Origin: Paenibacillus sp. E222
GTDB taxonomy: Bacteria > Bacillota > Bacilli > Paenibacillales > Paenibacillaceae
Length of the DNA: 64,000 nt
Direction of reading: 5' to 3'
Assembly: GCF_013401555.1 (NCBI RefSeq)
Contig: NZ_CP058552.1
Location: 6,386,001 to 6,450,000 of the forward strand
The notes under the pieces are model-generated. The model worked only from the letters and a program-made list of their open reading frames with translations. It was not told the DNA's origin and made no database searches. Shown piece by piece: positions 26,143 through 40,026 of this stretch (its first letter is position 1; each line of letters starts with the position of its first letter). The translations under genes and the position numbers were made by a program.

Positions 26143-28137
26143 TTATTTCACAACGGTTGGTGATTTCTTCCACAGTCCTAGGATCAGACCGGAGATCACT
26201 GCACCGATTGCTACAGCAAGCAGGAAGAGTAATGCGTGATTCGCCAGTGCCGCAACGAAGATTCCGCCATGCGGAGCAGGTACGTTAATGCTCCACAGTT
26301 GAGTCAGTCCACCTGCAACAGCAGAGCCGAGAATACAGGATGTCAGGACACGCAGCGGGTCAGCCGCAGCAAATGGAATAGCACCTTCTGTGATGAAGGA
26401 AAATCCGAGCACGTAATTCGTCAAACCTGATTTGCGTTCTTGCTCCGTAAATTTGGATTTGAAGAAAGTCGTAGCCAGTGCAATCGCCAGCGGCGGTACC
26501 ATACCACCTGCCATAACAGCTGCCATCCAGGCACCATCCGTATTACCGCTGGATGTGAACACACCGATAGCAAACGTATAAGCCGCTTTGTTAAACGGAC
26601 CACCCATATCGATGGACATCATGCCGCCAAGCAGCAAGCCCAGCAACACAGCATTACCGGTACCCAGGTTTCCAAGTGCATCTACAAGCCATGTGTTAAG
26701 GGAGCCGAAGATTGGATCAAAGACATAGAAACTGATTGCACCCACGATAAGCAATCCGAACACTGGATACAGCAGGATTGGTTTTAATCCGTCAATTGCT
26801 TTAGGCAGTCCTTTAAACAGCTTGCGCAGACCAATGACAACGTAACCTGCCAGGAAACCGGCAGCCAGACCACCTAGGAAACCGGCGTTTGAATTCACGG
26901 CCATCAAGCCACCGACCATACCAGGCATCAGGGCCGGCCGATCACCAATACTCATCGCAATAAATCCGGCCAGGACAGGAATCAGGAAGTGGAACGCACC
27001 GGTCCCGCCACCAATCGTTTGCAGCAGTTGTACAATAGGATTGTCCGGACTCGCAATTTGTTCAAACAAGAAGGATATGGCGAGCAAAATACCGCCACCC
27101 ACGACAAATGGGAGCATATGCGAGATCCCGTTCATTAAATCTTTATAAATCTTGCTGCCCACGCTCACTTTGCCTTGGCTTTCACCTTCACTCTTGCCAC
27201 CGCTGCCACCCTGGCTTCGGTAGATCGGAGCGTCCCCGTTAACGGCCTTGCGAATCAGTTCTTCGGATTTGCGAATGCCATCACTCACGGGTCTTTGCAA
27301 TACCGGTTTGCCATCAAAGCGGGCCATTTCCACATTTTTATCCGCCGCAACGATAACCCCTTTGGCACGAGCGATTTCATCAGCTGTCAGTACGTTCTGT
27401 GCTCCTTCGGAGCCATTCGTCTCCACTCGGATATTAACGCCCATTTCATGTGCTTTCTTTTTGAGTGCGTCTTCAGCCATGAATGTGTGAGCAATACCTG
27501 TTGGACAAGCGGTTACTGCAACGACAAAATCTTCGGATGCCGCATTGCCAACAATAAGGCCTGATGTGTTCTGCTTCTGATCATTCGCACTGCTCGAGCC
27601 AGATACAGCGTTTGTTCCATTTGCAGCATTTACTGCTTTCTCCGCTTCAGCTTTTTCTTTGGCAGCTTTTTTCTCCGCTTCCTCCGCCTGTTTGGCATCG
27701 AATAATGCAGACACTTCTTCAGGAGTGTCCGTACTCATCAGCTGCGAGATGAAATCGCTATCAATCAACAGCCTGGAAAGAGCCGCAAGCGTACGAAGAT
27801 GTGTATTGGCCGCTCCTTCTGGAGCTGCAATCATGAAAAATATATGAGCTGGTTCATCATCAAGCGCTTCAAAATCAAGTCCTTTTCGACTCTTGGCAAA
27901 TACAACTGTAGGTTCATTGACTGCTGTTGTTTTGGCATGAGGCATGGCAATACCGCCACCGATCCCCGTGCTGGATTCAGCTTCACGTTTATAAATCATT
28001 TCCTTAAACAGAACCGGATCATTAATCCGTCCGCTACGGTTTAAACTTGCAATGAGTTCATCAATAGCCTCTTCTTTCGTCGTGGCTTGCAGGTCCATGA
28101 TCATCGTTTCCTGGATCATCAGGTCTGTTATTCTCAT
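26143..28137 (-). CDS. fruA: PTS fructose transporter, fused EIIABC
   Basis: A 664-residue membrane permease that imports fructose and phosphorylates it at C1. The EIIA domain (about 1-145) carries the phospho-histidine H67 in MPHAK. A flexible Ala/Glu/Lys linker (150-195) follows, then EIIB (about 203-300) with phospho-cysteine C211 in VTACPTGIAHT. EIIC (about 325-660) has many membrane segments, for example LPFVVGGGILLAISFLF and GGMMSIDMGGPFNKAAYTF. The ATG follows GGGAG by 9 nt. It is the last gene of fruR-fruK-fruA, separated from fruK by 135 bp containing two hairpins. Confidence 0.95.
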   Translation of the reverse strand: MRITDLMIQETMIMDLQATTKEEAIDELIASLNRSGRINDPVLFKEMIYKREAESSTGIGGGIAMPHAKTTAVNEPTVVFAKSRKGLDFEALDDEPAHIFFMIAAPEGAANTHLRTLAALSRLLIDSDFISQLMSTDTPEEVSALFDAKQAEEAEKKAAKEKAEAEKAVNAANGTNAVSGSSSANDQKQNTSGLIVGNAASEDFVVAVTACPTGIAHTFMAEDALKKKAHEMGVNIRVETNGSEGAQNVLTADEIARAKGVIVAADKNVEMARFDGKPVLQRPVSDGIRKSEELIRKAVNGDAPIYRSQGGSGGKSEGESQGKVSVGSKIYKDLMNGISHMLPFVVGGGILLAISFLFEQIASPDNPIVQLLQTIGGGTGAFHFLIPVLAGFIAMSIGDRPALMPGMVGGLMAVNSNAGFLGGLAAGFLAGYVVIGLRKLFKGLPKAIDGLKPILLYPVFGLLIVGAISFYVFDPIFGSLNTWLVDALGNLGTGNAVLLGLLLGGMMSIDMGGPFNKAAYTFAIGVFTSSGNTDGAWMAAVMAGGMVPPLAIALATTFFKSKFTEQERKSGLTNYVLGFSFITEGAIPFAAADPLRVLTSCILGSAVAGGLTQLWSINVPAPHGGIFVAALANHALLFLLAVAIGAVISGLILGLWKKSPTVVK

Positions 28138-28160
28138 TTTGGTACACTCCCTTAGATTCA

Positions 28161-28246
28161 GTCGGTCTGTGCGATGCAGACCGACTTATAATTGTACTTC
28201 TTGCGATGTTATCTGCTATTTACTGAATCCCCTCTTCTAAAAGGGG
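28161..28246 (-). other. Intercistronic hairpins between fruK and fruA
   Basis: Two inverted repeats, GTCGGTCTG/CAGACCGAC (28161-28185) and CCCCT/AGGGG (28229-28246), lie between fruK and fruA. Neither has a T-run, so they look like mRNA-stability or processing elements rather than terminators. Confidence 0.4.
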
Positions 28247-28272
28247 CTTACATTTCATTCATTTTGTACGGA

Positions 28273-29184
28273 CTATATTTGGGTTATGGTGACTTGAGTC
28301 CGCAGCTCTTCAATGAGTTCCCGAGTCGCCAGGTCATCCGAGAAAGCCGTTGCACTACCCGAAGCAACCCCCGTTCGGAACGCTTCAAGCAGGTCTTCGT
28401 TTAATCCAAATGTCCCTACGAATCCACCGATCATGGAATCACCAGCACCTACTGAGTTCTTGACGATTCCTTTTGGCACGCTCGCATGGTAGACATCTGT
28501 TTGGGTAATCAACAGCGCACCTTCTCCTGCCATGGAGATTAACACGTGCTTGGCACCCGCTTCCAAAAGCTTGCGACCATAGGTCACCAATTCCTCTTGA
28601 GTGTTGATGGTTACTCCGAAAAGTTCAGCCAGTTCATGATGGTTCGGCTTCACCAGCAGCGGTTCATGCACCAGAGCATCCATTAAGGCGGGTCCTGTCG
28701 TATCGATCACAAATTCGGCACTCGTTTGTTTGCACACGTTGATCAGACGATCGTAGAAATCAGCTCCCAGCGAAGGTGGTACACTTCCCGAAAGAATGAC
28801 GATATCTCCTTTTTGCAAGGCGGATAGCTTGTTAAGCAACCCCGCCGCTTCCTCTGGTCGAATGGCTGGTCCCAGTCCGTTAATCTCCGTCTCTTCTCCA
28901 TGCTTCAGCTTGATGTTAATTCGGGTATCATCTGCAATGGTAACGAAGTCCGTCAGAATGTTGTCTTCCTTCAGCTTGTCATTAATGAAACGGCCCGTGA
29001 ACCCTCCTAGAAATCCGAGTGCGGTGTTTTCGGCTCCCAGTTGATTAAGCACTCGAGATACGTTAATACCTTTGCCTCCAGGAAGTTTCAAGTCCCGATT
29101 CATACGGTTCAGATCACCAAGCTTCAGATCATCCACTTCCACGATGTAATCAATGGAAGGATTAAGCGTTACGGTATATATCAT
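28273..29184 (-). CDS. fruK: 1-Phosphofructokinase
   Basis: A 303-residue PfkB-family kinase that phosphorylates fructose-1-phosphate to fructose-1,6-bisphosphate. It starts MIYTVTLNPSIDYIVEVDDL, has the sugar-binding LPGGKGINVSRVL, and ends with the PfkB signature SVGAGDSMIGGFVG, containing the catalytic aspartate. Its start lies 2 nt after the fruR stop, so translation is probably coupled. Confidence 0.95.
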   Translation of the reverse strand: MIYTVTLNPSIDYIVEVDDLKLGDLNRMNRDLKLPGGKGINVSRVLNQLGAENTALGFLGGFTGRFINDKLKEDNILTDFVTIADDTRINIKLKHGEETEINGLGPAIRPEEAAGLLNKLSALQKGDIVILSGSVPPSLGADFYDRLINVCKQTSAEFVIDTTGPALMDALVHEPLLVKPNHHELAELFGVTINTQEELVTYGRKLLEAGAKHVLISMAGEGALLITQTDVYHASVPKGIVKNSVGAGDSMIGGFVGTFGLNEDLLEAFRTGVASGSATAFSDDLATRELIEELRTQVTITQI

Positions 29185-29186
29185 GG

Positions 29187-29939
29187 CTATCCCTCAATTA
29201 TTTTAGTTTTCTGGGCGATCACAGAGCGCCAGTGTTCAGGCATACGTTCTGTAATCAAGTCTGCCTCCTCAAGGTCAAACAGTTTGGCAAAAGTAATTTC
29301 CCCAATTTTGCTGGAATCAGCCAGCACGTAAGATTTCCCGGACAATTGATGTGCACGCCTTTTAATCAAGGCTTCCTCCGGATCAGGAGTTGTATACCCC
29401 ATTTCGGCGTCCACTCCGTTGGTTCCGATAAAACATTTATCAAAACGGAAGTTGTCCATGTTCTGTAATGCAATACTTCCAATCACGGCTTTAGTGTGAA
29501 TTTTCATCATTCCGCCAAGCAGATAGCTGCGTATACGCTTACTTACCAGCGCTTCTACATGTGAAAGTCCGTTCGTCACTACCGTAACGTCCTTGGCTTC
29601 AATATAGGGAATCATGGCTAATGTCGTCGTCCCCGCATCCAGATAGATACATTCACCATTGTTGATCTCCTGTGCAGCTAAACGAGCAATTACTGTTTTC
29701 TGTTGGATGTTTTTGAACGTTTTTTCTTCCATACCAGGTTCCGGCGTCTTTTCATTCACTAGAGCCGCACCACCATGAATGCGTTTCAGCATCTGACGGC
29801 TTTCCAGATCAATCAAATCGCGCCGTATCGTTGATTCAGAAGCACCCAGCACATCGACAAGCTCTTGCAGTTTCACAATGCCTCTTTCGTGTAAGCGCTC
29901 TATAATTACAGCATATCGTTCTTCAGTTAGCATTTTCAT
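29187..29939 (-). CDS. fruR: DeoR-family repressor of the fructose operon
   Basis: A 250-residue DeoR/GlpR regulator. The N-terminal HTH (ERYAVIIERLHERGIVKLQELVDVLGASESTIRRDLIDLE) is followed by the sugar-phosphate-sensing DeoRC domain (YLDAGTTTLAMIPYI, VVTNGLSHVEAL, KCFIGTNGVDAEMGYTTPDPEEA). Effector in this family's fru operons is fructose-1-phosphate. GGAGG lies just before the ATG. The upstream region carries repeated TTGAA words that probably form its operators. Confidence 0.93.
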   Translation of the reverse strand: MKMLTEERYAVIIERLHERGIVKLQELVDVLGASESTIRRDLIDLESRQMLKRIHGGAALVNEKTPEPGMEEKTFKNIQQKTVIARLAAQEINNGECIYLDAGTTTLAMIPYIEAKDVTVVTNGLSHVEALVSKRIRSYLLGGMMKIHTKAVIGSIALQNMDNFRFDKCFIGTNGVDAEMGYTTPDPEEALIKRRAHQLSGKSYVLADSSKIGEITFAKLFDLEEADLITERMPEHWRSVIAQKTKIIEG

Positions 29940-29954
29940 TCCTCCAACTGCTTT

Positions 29955-30093
29955 TTATAGTATCATAAAATCCGTAAAAAACAATCACTTTCATTCAAAT
30001 TAATTTAAAAACATTCAAAAACCATCAATATTCGACATATTATAGACATAAACCATCACATTCAACTCTAAATATCGTTCAAAATCGTTCAAA
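29955..30093 (-). promoter_or_regulatory. fru promoter region with TTGAA-type repeats
   Basis: On the minus strand TTTGAACGA occurs twice in tandem (30075-30093), with further TTGAAT words at about 30063, 30013 and 29994. An A+T-rich GATACTATAA block at about 29955-29964 can serve as -10. Repeated direct words upstream of a DeoR gene are typical of its operators. Confidence 0.5.
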
Positions 30094-30196
30094 GCTTATT
30101 TCTTGTTCAGATTGTCCATGTCCTCTTTCGTCTCCCATGCATTTGATGATATCGAACGAATAATTTCGTCTCTATTCTCACATGGGAGGTAGCCTT

Positions 30197-30898
30197 ATGG
30201 CGAATAATCGAAACAAACGCCGAAAACCCTGTATCCCTCCAACAGGCAAAACGAAAACGAATTCTGCATTGCGCTTCGGGTGGATTTCCTCCAACTGGAG
30301 CGGTTATGCCCGAGCAGGTGACAAAGCTCAATTCAGACGTATCTCGGCTGAATGGAATGTGCCCTTTGTTTTACCATCGTCCAAGTCCTCATATTCCTCA
30401 GCCTGGATCGGAATCGATGGATACGAAAATTCCAATCTCATTCAGACTGGAACAGGCCATGATTGGGTTAACGGTCAAGCGAGTTATTACGCGTGGTGGG
30501 AAATTCTGCCTGACGTTGAAACGGTCATTCCTTTTCCTGTATCTCCAGGAGATCGAGTCAGAGCTACCATTTATAAAATCAATCGTACCCGCTGGTGTAT
30601 CACTCTTCATAATCTGACCCAAAATTGGACTTTCCGCACCGTTCAGCAATATACAGGCCAGCAATCATCCGCAGAATGGATTGTAGAAGCTCCATCCGTA
30701 GGAAACTCCATCTCCCGAATGGCCAAAATCACGCCTGTCACTTTCAAGTGTTGTCGCCTGAACGGTCGCTCCCCCGGCTTCATCGCCAAAGAGAAAGGCA
30801 TCATGATTCAACAAAAACAGGTTGTTTCCATTCCAGGAGAACCGGGACCATGCAGAGACTCTTTCGCCGTAAAACGAAACAGCCGAGGCTATTGTTGA
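30197..30898 (+). CDS. G1-family (glutamic) peptidase, eqolisin-like
   Basis: A 233-residue protein with the peptidase G1 fold pattern: SSNWSGYA (31-38), SSAWIGIDGYENSNLIQTG with the candidate catalytic Gln83, YYAWWEILP (97-105), and SAEWIVEAPS with candidate Glu160/Glu164. Glutamic peptidases were first described in fungi; bacterial members are scattered. No signal peptide is visible, and the N-terminus is short and basic with the C-terminus cysteine-bearing (KCC, GPC, GYC), so location is uncertain. GGGAGG precedes the ATG at 30197. It is divergent from fruR and has no obvious operon partner. Confidence 0.8.
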   Translation: MANNRNKRRKPCIPPTGKTKTNSALRFGWISSNWSGYARAGDKAQFRRISAEWNVPFVLPSSKSSYSSAWIGIDGYENSNLIQTGTGHDWVNGQASYYAWWEILPDVETVIPFPVSPGDRVRATIYKINRTRWCITLHNLTQNWTFRTVQQYTGQQSSAEWIVEAPSVGNSISRMAKITPVTFKCCRLNGRSPGFIAKEKGIMIQQKQVVSIPGEPGPCRDSFAVKRNSRGYC

Positions 30899-30927
30899 CA
30901 GATTGGTTGTAGACAGATTCGTTAATG

Positions 30928-30967
30928 AAAAAAACTGCAATGTGCCGTATTCGGCGTACCATTGCAG
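30928..30967 (-). terminator. Terminator, minus strand
   Basis: CTGCAATG and CATTGCAG pair around an inner CCG/CGG stem; on the minus strand seven T residues follow. It ends the hypothetical gene upstream. Confidence 0.88.
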
Positions 30968-31014
30968 AATGGATATTCGGTCATTATGGAATTGACACGA
31001 TTCTCTTTTTTCAT

Positions 31015-31491
31015 TTATAGGAATAGCTCAACCTTGTCTGGCTTGGGTTTTACCCAATTTCCTTCTTCATTAATAAATGCTCCCTTGAAACGCCCCATTT
31101 CCAATTTCTCTATTAGCTTCGTCTCATCCAGCACCAGAATTTCGGACAACTGCTGCAAACTATAATAATCATTTGGATCGTAATCCAACAGGATCGGAAC
31201 AGCCATGTCGTACAGTTCTTTAATTAGATTCTCCAATGAATGACGGCCGAGATTGTCCATGGTTTGGAAAAACTTCAGGTCATGGGACACCAGATTGCGG
31301 AACGATTTATCTTTCAAGTTCATCCACAGCGTATTACATGCCTGAACACTCATATAGTTCTGCTCTACATCATAATATTGGATCTCATCAATCTTCATAT
31401 ACTTTTCCTGAAAAGCCACAATTTTGATCAAGGGTTCATTTCGTTTGCGTGACGCTTTCTTCAAATGGGTTCTGAACCCCTCATAATCCAT
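31015..31491 (-). CDS. Hypothetical protein with excisionase-like C-terminal motif
   Basis: A 158-residue soluble protein that I do not recognise. The C-terminal third (YSLQQLSEILVLDETKLIEKLEMGRFKGAFINEEGNWVKPK) looks like an excisionase-type helix-turn-helix with a wing, so DNA binding is possible. The upstream region has no good ribosome site. I prefer the ATG at 31491; a GTG three codons earlier is an alternative. Terminators flank it on both sides, so it is probably a single-gene unit. Confidence 0.6.
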   Translation of the reverse strand: MDYEGFRTHLKKASRKRNEPLIKIVAFQEKYMKIDEIQYYDVEQNYMSVQACNTLWMNLKDKSFRNLVSHDLKFFQTMDNLGRHSLENLIKELYDMAVPILLDYDPNDYYSLQQLSEILVLDETKLIEKLEMGRFKGAFINEEGNWVKPKPDKVELFL

Positions 31492-31576
31492 GATTCTCAC
31501 AATAATCTATCGCCTGCCTTAACGCTGTATAACGATATTTTACAGCATTATATAAGCACCCGTAAATGTAACTTTA

Positions 31577-31617
31577 GGAAAAGGAAGACCGTACAGCATC
31601 TATCCTGCTGTACGGTC
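31577..31617 (-). terminator. Terminator after the flavin oxidoreductase gene
   Basis: A perfect 12-bp stem GACCGTACAGCA / TGCTGTACGGTC is followed on the minus strand by a T-rich stretch, 12 nt after the stop. Confidence 0.85.
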
Positions 31618-31628
31618 ATTTTGAATAC

Positions 31629-33059
31629 TCAGATTCCAACTTCACTTTTCACCCAACTTGCGGTAAATTCCTGTTCGTTATACTTAAAAAATTGCTCCAA
31701 GATCTGTTCCCGGTCATCCAGGAAAAGCTGGTCGGCTACAGCTGAAACCAACTTCGGCACAGCATTCCTTGTCCCCGATATTGCTGAGGCAGAAAGGCCG
31801 CAGCTTGCAAGTGCAGAATAGTTGAAGACAAACAATCCCCGCAGCTTATCTTCCCCCTCCTCATCTCTGCTGGTCATTGCAAACCCAGGACTAAGGTAGG
31901 GATGTGCGTCAAGCAGTGTATTCCTGTGTTCCGTCGGAGCTTGATAACGGTCTGCCCAGCGTGCAATGTGGGCCTCCACCATTCTGAGCTCGGGACGCAG
32001 TGCCGGATCACTCACCATCCCCGTACTTATGACCAGAAAATCAAAGGAGTGCTGACCCTGTGGCGTAGTCACTACCGCTTTCCCATCTTTCATCTGTACA
32101 TCCAGCCAAGGCGCATGAAGATGTAACTGGAAGCCTGGCCATGCAGCGGCCCGGTTGAAGGTATCGTTGGTCGGAGGCTGATTGTATTTGAAAAAATGGG
32201 AAATAGTCGCATACTTATCCTCGTCCGACAATACGTGAAACCTTTCGATCATACCGGATTGCTCCATCTGACGAATCGGGTTAATGCTCGGCAATTGTTC
32301 CCGTCGTACAAATACATGAACCTCAGCCACGCCTGTGGCTAGTGCAAAGTTGGCATTATCAAAAGCAGACGCCCCTCCGCCAAGTATAGCAATCCGTTTT
32401 TCTTGTAACCGTTCAAAATCAATCAACTCCGACGTGTGAGCGTACAAATGTCTAGGTACTTTCTCAGCGATCAGCGGGGGTACATGCCACTCCCCGCCGC
32501 CCTGGATGCCCGTAGCCAAGACAACCTTTCGTGCCAGCAACATATTACTTGGAGCCCCTGCACCTGTAATGTGCAGCCGGTGTATGCCTCCATCTGCAGG
32601 TTCAATCAGTCTCAGTTTTACTTCATTCACGACAGGCAGATTCAGCACTTCCCTGTACCAACGCAGATAGTTCATCCATTCACTGCGCGGAATTTTATCA
32701 ACTGCATCCCATCCGGAGGGTCCTGATTGCGCCTCCCACCATGCTCGAAACGTCAGCGAAGGAATTCCTAGATCAATGGAAGTGAGATGTTTCGGTGTAC
32801 GCAACGTGACCATACGTGCGTAAGTTTCCCAAGGTCCCTCCAACCCTGCAGCATTTTCGTCGATGACCAGAATGTTGGATATCCGCTCACGCAGGAATCC
32901 AAAAGCAGCCCCCAAGCCGCTCTGCCCACCACCTACGATAACGACATCATAGATATGGCCTTCGTCATGTTCCCGCGGGCGAATCCAATCCGCACCTCCA
33001 TATGCGAGATAAGCCAGATCATCTTGTACTCGTTGGTTTAATGTTTCAAGGCTCATCAT
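31629..33059 (-). CDS. FAD/NAD(P)-binding monooxygenase-like oxidoreductase
   Basis: A 476-residue flavoprotein. An FAD Rossmann motif VVIVGGGQSGLGAAFGFL lies at about 39-56, and a second nucleotide loop IAILGGGASAFDNANFAL at about 222-239. Between them is LRTPKHLTSIDLGIPSLTFRAWWE, as in flavin-containing monooxygenases and L-lysine/ornithine hydroxylase relatives. VISTG closes the FAD domain. The substrate is unknown. AAAGGG is about 7 nt before the first of two adjacent ATG codons. Confidence 0.85.
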   Translation of the reverse strand: MMSLETLNQRVQDDLAYLAYGGADWIRPREHDEGHIYDVVIVGGGQSGLGAAFGFLRERISNILVIDENAAGLEGPWETYARMVTLRTPKHLTSIDLGIPSLTFRAWWEAQSGPSGWDAVDKIPRSEWMNYLRWYREVLNLPVVNEVKLRLIEPADGGIHRLHITGAGAPSNMLLARKVVLATGIQGGGEWHVPPLIAEKVPRHLYAHTSELIDFERLQEKRIAILGGGASAFDNANFALATGVAEVHVFVRREQLPSINPIRQMEQSGMIERFHVLSDEDKYATISHFFKYNQPPTNDTFNRAAAWPGFQLHLHAPWLDVQMKDGKAVVTTPQGQHSFDFLVISTGMVSDPALRPELRMVEAHIARWADRYQAPTEHRNTLLDAHPYLSPGFAMTSRDEEGEDKLRGLFVFNYSALASCGLSASAISGTRNAVPKLVSAVADQLFLDDREQILEQFFKYNEQEFTASWVKSEVGI

Positions 33060-33367
33060 TCTTCAACCCTTTCAACGCCCACTCGTATACTTCTACGAAC
33101 CGCTTTTTAATGTTATGTTGGTGTAATAATTTGTTTTGTTAATGAATATTCTGCAAATCCAAAGCAGCCTAAATCTTTTACCATATGGATAAATACAATA
33201 ATTTCGCCACAATTCCTAACATCATTTTCGTTAGGATTAGCGTTATTATATGAGCTGAGGTCATTTTTTTGAATATCACGATAGATTTCTTGTCATCACA
33301 CCTAAAAATATCTAACATACTTGTTAACTATAACGAAACCAAATGCTAATGACTTCGTCCTGTATGT
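33060..33367. other. Gene-free A+T-rich spacer
   Basis: No gene is seen here. It is strongly A+T-rich, holds the promoter of the flavin oxidoreductase gene and ends at the collagen-gene terminator. No repeat or RNA structure stands out. Confidence 0.5.
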
Positions 33368-33420
33368 AAAAAAGACAGATCAGGTTGGATATTAGCGGTC
33401 GATCCAACCCGGATCTGTTT
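33368..33420 (-). terminator. Terminator after the collagen-like gene
   Basis: A long stem (CAGATCxGGTTGGAT with ATCCAACCxGGATCTG) is followed on the minus strand by a T-run. Confidence 0.88.
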
Positions 33421-33466
33421 TCGTGTTGTCTTATTTCAATAAGTGAAATGATGAAGAATTACTATC

Positions 33467-38038
<4,572 letters not shown>

Positions 38039-38190
38039 CTACACTCTATGTCTAGGACAGGTTTTGTGCACCGCCCATTAATGAAGTCAAAACACCATGC
38101 ATCATTTTGGTTTAGGTCGTAATCATTAACCGAGTCATAACGGTTTTTAATTATTTATTTATTGATTAATTACAAATCTACACAAGACAT

Positions 38191-39144
38191 TTATTTCTTT
38201 TGCAGCTCACCTATCGTCTGTGTAATCCCCTCTTCAAAAGAAGTCATCTTCACTGGCCCAATGCTGGCCTCATATTTCTTTTTACTCAACACCAGCGGTT
38301 CTTCTGTCAAATATAACATTTCAACAATTTCTTTCATGACCGGCACGCCCAATCCAAGCAGCGAAAGTCCTGTTTTGCCGAGGGCTATCACCGGTTTCGC
38401 TTTACCCGCGGCCTGTTGTGCAATACATACGATTTCCTTACCCGATATTACGCCAGCACCAGGGATATTCCAATTCTGCCGATAGGCATCATCTCTGCTC
38501 GCCAACTCCACTACCATGACCGCTGCATCTGGCAAATAGATATACTCTCGTGGCATTTTCATAGTTCCGATAAAAAAAGCCATTTTCCCTTCCGCTATTG
38601 CTTCAAGCGTGGACCCCAGGTAAGAAGCCTGATTGGCGGTAGGACCATAATAATCAGGCAAGCGAACAATCATCACTTGCGCTTTGCGCCATTTGCTGCT
38701 AAATAACATTTGCTCAAAGGCAAGCCGAGTCTTTCCTTTTCGTGTATGCGGCTGCTTTGGATGTTCTTCGGTCACTTCTTTCATTTGTCTTCTGCCATAA
38801 GGATAAATCCCGTCAATGACAACTACCTTCAGTCCCAATTGTTCTGCCGCCTCCATAACCGATTCACCCAGAGGGATCAGCTTGCTTTCCATTTCGTTCT
38901 AAGGCACATTCGCACAATGAAACATTACACCAGCCTCTAGTGAAGCAGCTATAATATCATCAGGTCGGAACGCATCTCCCACAGCGATCTGTAGGTGATC
39001 AGGAGAACCCAGTTTTACCGCAAGTTGCTCCAGCTTTTGAGGTGAGCGGCCAAAAATAATGGTAGAAATGCCACGTTTGATCAATTCCTCTGTAATTGCT
39101 GCGCCCGTTCCACCTGTTGCCCCAACTACGATTGCTCTTTTCAT
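38191..39144 (-). pseudogene. NAD(P)-binding NmrA/epimerase-like gene split by one in-frame stop
   Basis: The first part (39144 to 38902, 81 codons) starts MKRAIVVGATGGTGAAITEEL, a Rossmann GxxGGTG loop, and ends ...VMFHCANVP. It is followed by TAG at 38899-38901, then in the same frame NEMESKLIPLGESVMEAAEQLG and 230 more residues, including LPDYYGP, IPGAGVISGKEI and a normal C-terminus. Joined, this would be a 318-residue extended SDR/NmrA-type protein. One base change at the stop would restore it, so it may be a recent nonsense mutation, a sequencing error or a read-through. It shares ATTGATCAAT operators with the TetR gene next door. Confidence 0.75.
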
Positions 39145-39174
39145 TTCATCTCAACCTCTTTCTCTCGTTTTATT

Positions 39175-39229
39175 ATTGATCAATTACTTACTTAAACATA
39201 ATTTAACGCATATTTAGTCATTGATCAAT
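39175..39229 (-). promoter_or_regulatory. Paired ATTGATCAAT operators
   Basis: The 10-bp palindrome ATTGATCAAT occurs at 39175-39184 and 39220-39229, 45 bp apart, between the interrupted NAD-binding gene and tetR. A near-copy (ATTGATTAAT) lies in the tetR promoter (39811-39820). These are likely sites for that TetR protein. Confidence 0.6.
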
Positions 39230-39260
39230 AACTGAATTGCAAAAAGGGACTTATCCCTTT

Positions 39261-39785
39261 CTATCTATCCATAAGCTCTGGCATATCCAATGATTTTGAT
39301 ATATTACATAACATGCCAATTGCCAGGAATATCAACGTTTTTTGCTTGGGATTGGCAATGCCTGCCGCTGTAAAAGCTTCCAATACCATATCTCGCACCT
39401 CAGTGAATCCTTTTTGCATTGCTTGACGGATGTCTTCTTCCTTAATGGTCTGCGCCTGCATCTGCAGCAGGATTTCATTTTTGTGAGATTCTAGAATTTC
39501 TTCATAGGCTTCAATTAATTCGTTCTCCAATTGATCTGCAGTAGCAGTTTCTACCACAATCCGGAAAGAATCAATCAATCGTGTCCAGGAAACTTCCAGT
39601 GCACATAACAATAAAGCTTCCTTCGTTTTGAAAAAACGAAAAATATACGGTTGGGAAATCTGCGCTCTTTCAGCGACTTGAGCTGTCGTTGCACGGTAAT
39701 AGCCTATTTCCGCAAATACATCAATAGCTGCGGAGATAATATCGTTACGACGATTGACGGAAGCGGATGTATCTTTAGCCATCAT
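39261..39785 (-). CDS. TetR/AcrR-family regulator
   Basis: A 174-residue regulator with an N-terminal TetR HTH (RRNDIISAAIDVFAEIGYYRATTAQVAERAQISQPYIFRFFKTKEALL) and a helical ligand domain. GGAGGG lies just before the first of two adjacent ATG codons; I use 39785. It probably represses itself and the downstream NAD-binding gene through ATTGATCAAT-type sites. If that gene is truly dead, this may be an orphan regulator. Confidence 0.88.
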   Translation of the reverse strand: MMAKDTSASVNRRNDIISAAIDVFAEIGYYRATTAQVAERAQISQPYIFRFFKTKEALLLCALEVSWTRLIDSFRIVVETATADQLENELIEAYEEILESHKNEILLQMQAQTIKEEDIRQAMQKGFTEVRDMVLEAFTAAGIANPKQKTLIFLAIGMLCNISKSLDMPELMDR

Positions 39786-40026
39786 AGTACCCTCCATACG
39801 ATAGTAATTAATTAATCAATAGCTTGAATTATATCGGAAAGCCCGAACGATTGCAAAAACATATGTCACCTCTTATTTCTTGAGCTTGCTTGGGTCGTAA
39901 CCGAATGTTTGCCTGAATCGGCAGATGAAATAACTTCAATTGGCGTCCCCCACCTGATGCGCAGCTTCCGTTACACTGCATTGCCCATTTTTTAGCATCT
40001 CGCGTGATTTCTCCATTCGTTTGTGA

